From positions 1 through 14,270 of the forward strand of contig CAZBDU010000119.1 of the NCBI GenBank assembly GCA_964490725.1: 14,270 nucleotides of DNA. Reading direction: 5' to 3'. Of the stretch, positions 12,286 through 14,270 are shown piece after piece. The notes under the pieces are model-generated. The model saw nothing but the letters and a program-made list of their open reading frames with translations. It did no database searches and was not told the origin of the DNA. Made by a program: the position numbers and the translations under genes. The stretch is from CAZBDU01 sp964490725. Lineage in GTDB: Bacteria > Spirochaetota > Spirochaetia > SZUA-6 > DRHE01. The stretch's first letter is position 1; each line of letters starts with the position of its first letter.

Positions 12286-12990
12286 CTATGTACCTTGAGT
12301 CTTCGTTTGACAACAGACCGCCTTTCTCCGTGCTGCCGGGCCGCCTCCTGGATGCTGGTTTCACCCTTGATCACGCTCAAGATCAGGGCTGCTTTGCGCT
12401 TCGTTGTCGAGCGCTGGACCTCTTGCTGGTTTGGCTCTCCCACTGCTGTTTGCACCCTCTGCCTCCCATCATACCTGTCTGATGGGTGGACCTGAAAGTC
12501 AGGGGAGCAGCATACCAGGGTTCCTTGTGACAAGTGGTGCCGGTTCCGTTCGGGGCTGCAATAGATACAGTGGCGCAACGAGCAATCACTGCAGGATAAT
12601 ATAGGCTGCCACCGCATCTACGAGAGATTCAGCCTTGGTCATTTCAAAGGACAACGCTGGTACATATGCATCACCGGTCATTCCAGTATTTCCTACGTCC
12701 TGACCCGCCTCTACGTGTTGGCCCGTAGCTACCAACGCCCTCTGTAGAAGAGAGTAGGAAATCATGCCAGATCCAGAGTGGCCTGTTCTTACGTAGATCC
12801 CGTCCATCTTATCGTAACCCTGGTCCATTACCTGGCCTGTTGCTGAAGAGAAGACTCTTGAACCCACATCTGCCTCAATCGTCAAGGAACCTTCCCTAAA
12901 CTGCTTGAATTGTTTGACAATCCCAGACTTGGCAAGAGAATAGTACAGCGGTATCGATTCTCTTGCCTTGTTGTCGATTGAGCCTATTCT
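11958..12990. other. AT-richer foreign cassette inside the RHS locus
   Basis: From about 12990 down to about 11958 base composition falls to roughly 40-50% G+C by eye (for example 12001-12060 and 12841-12900), against 65-75% on both sides. The block contains the M23-like toxin tip, the IS3-like fragment and the small membrane protein. The edges coincide with the RHS head motif on the right and YD repeats on the left. Confidence 0.65.
12282..12512 (-). mobile_element. Truncated IS3-like element: transposase N-terminal fragment and one end
   Basis: From a GTG at 12443 the minus strand reads VGEPNQQEVQRSTTKRKAAL, then ILSVIKGETSIQEAARQHG, ending at TGA 12284-12282. This resembles the N-terminal helix-turn-helix of IS3-type OrfA transposases (QEVQRWTAKRKA...LKGETSVAEAARKHG). 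Only about 53 codons remain, and the end (ERRSVVKRRLKVHR) departs from the family. About 45-70 bp upstream, TGCTGCTCCCCTGACTTTC (12512-12494), continuing to 12484, looks like the left end of such an element. I see no second transposase frame or right inverted repeat in the window, so it is a relic. It lies between the toxin-tip pseudogene and the small membrane-protein gene. Confidence 0.5.
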
Positions 12991-14097
12991 CTGGCCTTGC
13001 CGCACGTCCTCCTGGCGGTCGCTCTGGTAGGTGCGGGAGACCGCAACGACCATGCGGTTGAAGCGGTAGCTCAAATCCTCGGCGGCCAGGGTGAAGCTCC
13101 CCGTGGCCAGCCGTACCGGGTCCCCGCCGGTGGGCGTGTCGGCGCGGTTTGTCTTGTCGCCTACCGACTGCCTGGCCCCCTCGGCGCTCTGGCGCGCCGC
13201 GGCCAGTGCGGCCTCCGCCTAGTCCGGAGCGTCTCCAGCCGCCTGGAGGTCCGCCCAGGCGGCGGTTACGGCATGGCCCGCCCGGGCGCTCCCGGAAGAA
13301 GCGTCCTGCTCCAACTGCCCCAACGTGGCGAGGGCGGCCTGGTAGGCCGCCTCGGCGTCCTGCACTGCTTGCTGGGCTTCCGCCAGCTGCCGGTCTCCGC
13401 CGTCGCCGTCCCATCCCCGCCACCGTCTCCGCCGCCGCCACCTCCTCCTCCTCCGCCGTCCCCGTTCTTGTTGTGCACCACGATGCCGTTGGCCAGGAAG
13501 TTGTAGTCATCGGCGATCACCGCCAGGTTGTAGGTCAGCACGCCTTTCCGCACCTCCTCGATTGCCGTCACCGAGGGTCGTCTCGATCCCTGCACCGGTG
13601 TAGGCGTAGACCGTATCGCCCACCTCCAGCTGGGCCACCGCCAGGCCGTAGCGCTCCTGCGTGAGGCGGGGCAGGTAGGAGGCCCATCCCTTGCCCTGCA
13701 CGTAGTAGGGCTCCGTGTTGGTGTTCTGATTCACCGTCCCGTTGGCGAAGCTCACTCGGATGGTGTAGTCATCCGCGACCCCGCTGTGGTAGCGGGTGGT
13801 GACCCGCAGCACCACCCTGTCCTCCAGCTGCCGTGTTTCCAGGTTCGGGCTCTTGACCGCCTGGCCCTCGCGTACCTGCTCGATGGGCAGCAAGGTGCCG
13901 TCGGCCATGAGGATCTGGGTGCCGGCCACGAAGCAGTCATCCACGGGATAGGCCCGCCCGTGGAGCGCCGGCAGCGCCAGCAGCGCCACCACCGCCGCGA
14001 CGAGCCGCCGCAAGCCCGGGCAATGCCGGCGCCCCCCTGGAGCGAACGTGAAAAAATCGGAGCTATCGCGGAGGAGTCCACCCGTCGTCCCGGCCAT
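12586..14097 (-). pseudogene. Broken Hint-RHS polymorphic toxin with M23-like tip
   Basis: The start at 14097 (MAGTTGGLLR) has AAGGAGGT 6 nt upstream. Domains in order: signal anchor at about 29-49 (LRRLVAAVVALLALPALHGR); Hint domain from Cys55 (DDCFVAGTQILMADG), through TNTEPYYVQGKGW, to its C-terminal end IVVHNKNG near 13473; poly-Gly linker; Ala/Gln-rich helical stretch (RQLAEAQQAVQDAEAAYQAA); RHS-type entry motif DPVRLATGSFTLAAEDL and SRTYQS (13125-13018); then an AT-rich tip with an M23/LytM-like pattern (12882-12634, VGSRVFSSATGQV, then GQHVEAGQDVGNTGMTG). One extra base in GGG at 13575-13577 shifts the frame by +1, a second shift in the glycine run (about 13400-13450) restores it, and TAG stands at 13219-13221. 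As written it cannot be translated whole. The family resemblance of each part is clear; processing and toxicity are inferred. Confidence 0.7.
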
Positions 14098-14100
14098 GCA

Positions 14101-14163
14101 GGACCTCCTTGCAGGAGTCGATCGCACGACTTTGTTTCTGGAACGACTTTTTCTTGCGGAACG
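14101..14163 (-). promoter_or_regulatory. Leader of the Hint-RHS gene: tandem repeats and masked ribosome site
   Basis: Two imperfect direct repeats, ACGACTTTGTTTCTGGAACG (14126-14145) and a 21-nt copy at 14143-14163 that begins ACGACTTTTTC and ends GCGGAACG, overlap by their ACG ends. Closer to the start, the minus strand reads CTCCTGCAAGGAG, so CTCCT can pair with the AGGAG of the ribosome binding site around a 3-nt loop. I see no convincing -35/-10 pair between here and 14270; a promoter may lie outside the window. Confidence 0.4.
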
Positions 14164-14270
14164 GATCGCAGCTTGCGGGAAATACAGTACGTTCGTCCCG
14201 ATCTCACAGGAAAAACGCGGGAGAAAAGTCCCTCGGGCGGCCGCACCTCGCGCTGCAACCGGGGCCACAC

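Noticed and set aside
13219..13221. In-frame TAG in the Hint-RHS gene as pyrrolysine or readthrough
   Set aside because: The same gene carries two frameshifts, so ordinary inactivation or sequence error is simpler.
12896..13510. Minus-strand open frame (204 codons) rich in Arg and Gly
   Set aside because: It is the third frame of the Hint-RHS pseudogene; the family-like sequences are in the other two frames.
13479..14097. A splicing intein
   Set aside because: The residue after the terminal His-Asn is Lys rather than Cys/Ser/Thr, there is almost no N-extein, and the block-B His appears lost; an intein-like Hint domain fits better.
1..14270. CRISPR arrays, tRNA or rRNA genes
   Set aside because: I saw no regularly spaced repeats and no tRNA- or rRNA-like sequence on either strand.

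Overview
The window comes from a GC-rich bacterium (most lines look like 65-72% G+C by eye). It has strong AGGAGG-type ribosome binding sites, sigma70-like promoters and a ferredoxin-linked 2-oxoacid oxidoreductase, which suggests an anaerobic or microaerophilic, possibly thermophilic lineage. A deep high-GC Bacillota-like or Chloroflexota-like host would fit, but no gene here fixes the phylum.

Layout. (1) Positions 1-974, minus strand: a type II toxin-antitoxin pair, an Xre/MbcA/ParS-type antitoxin followed by a RES-domain toxin cut by the window edge. (2) 1075-7406: a carbohydrate locus. On the minus strand lie an aldo/keto reductase, a family 1 sugar-binding protein and two permeases, with no ATPase. 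An FGGY sugar kinase is divergent on the plus strand. Three promoters can be read here, and a strong stem-loop separates the binding-protein gene from the permease genes. (3) 7508-7840, plus strand: a small unknown gene with faint RusA-like features. (4) 7847-10856, minus strand: a compact porGDAB operon for a four-subunit pyruvate (2-oxoacid):ferredoxin oxidoreductase, with ATGA overlaps between porG/porD and porD/porA, a clear promoter and a palindromic 5' leader. (5) 11095-11541, plus strand: an Uma2-family PD-(D/E)XK nuclease that lacks the usual N-terminal part.

(6) 11631-14097, minus strand, is the unusual part: a broken RHS/polymorphic-toxin locus. The head encodes a signal peptide followed directly by a Hint (intein-like) domain, a poly-glycine linker, an Ala/Gln-rich helical segment and an RHS-type N-terminal motif. 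It is split by a +1 and a compensating -1 frameshift and one in-frame TAG. It then runs in frame into a distinctly AT-richer tip that has the M23 (LytM) peptidase fold pattern but none of its zinc ligands. Next come an IS3-like transposase fragment, a small two-helix membrane protein that could be an immunity protein, and a GC-rich remnant with YD (RHS) repeats. A roughly 1-kb AT-rich cassette therefore sits between RHS head and RHS tail sequence, as expected for swapping of rhs C-terminal tips.

How the parts work together. The sugar locus would import a carbohydrate, modify it by reduction or oxidation, and phosphorylate it. The Por complex would link the resulting pyruvate to acetyl-CoA and reduced ferredoxin. 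The outer parts (toxin-antitoxin, Uma2, RHS and IS debris) are accessory material.
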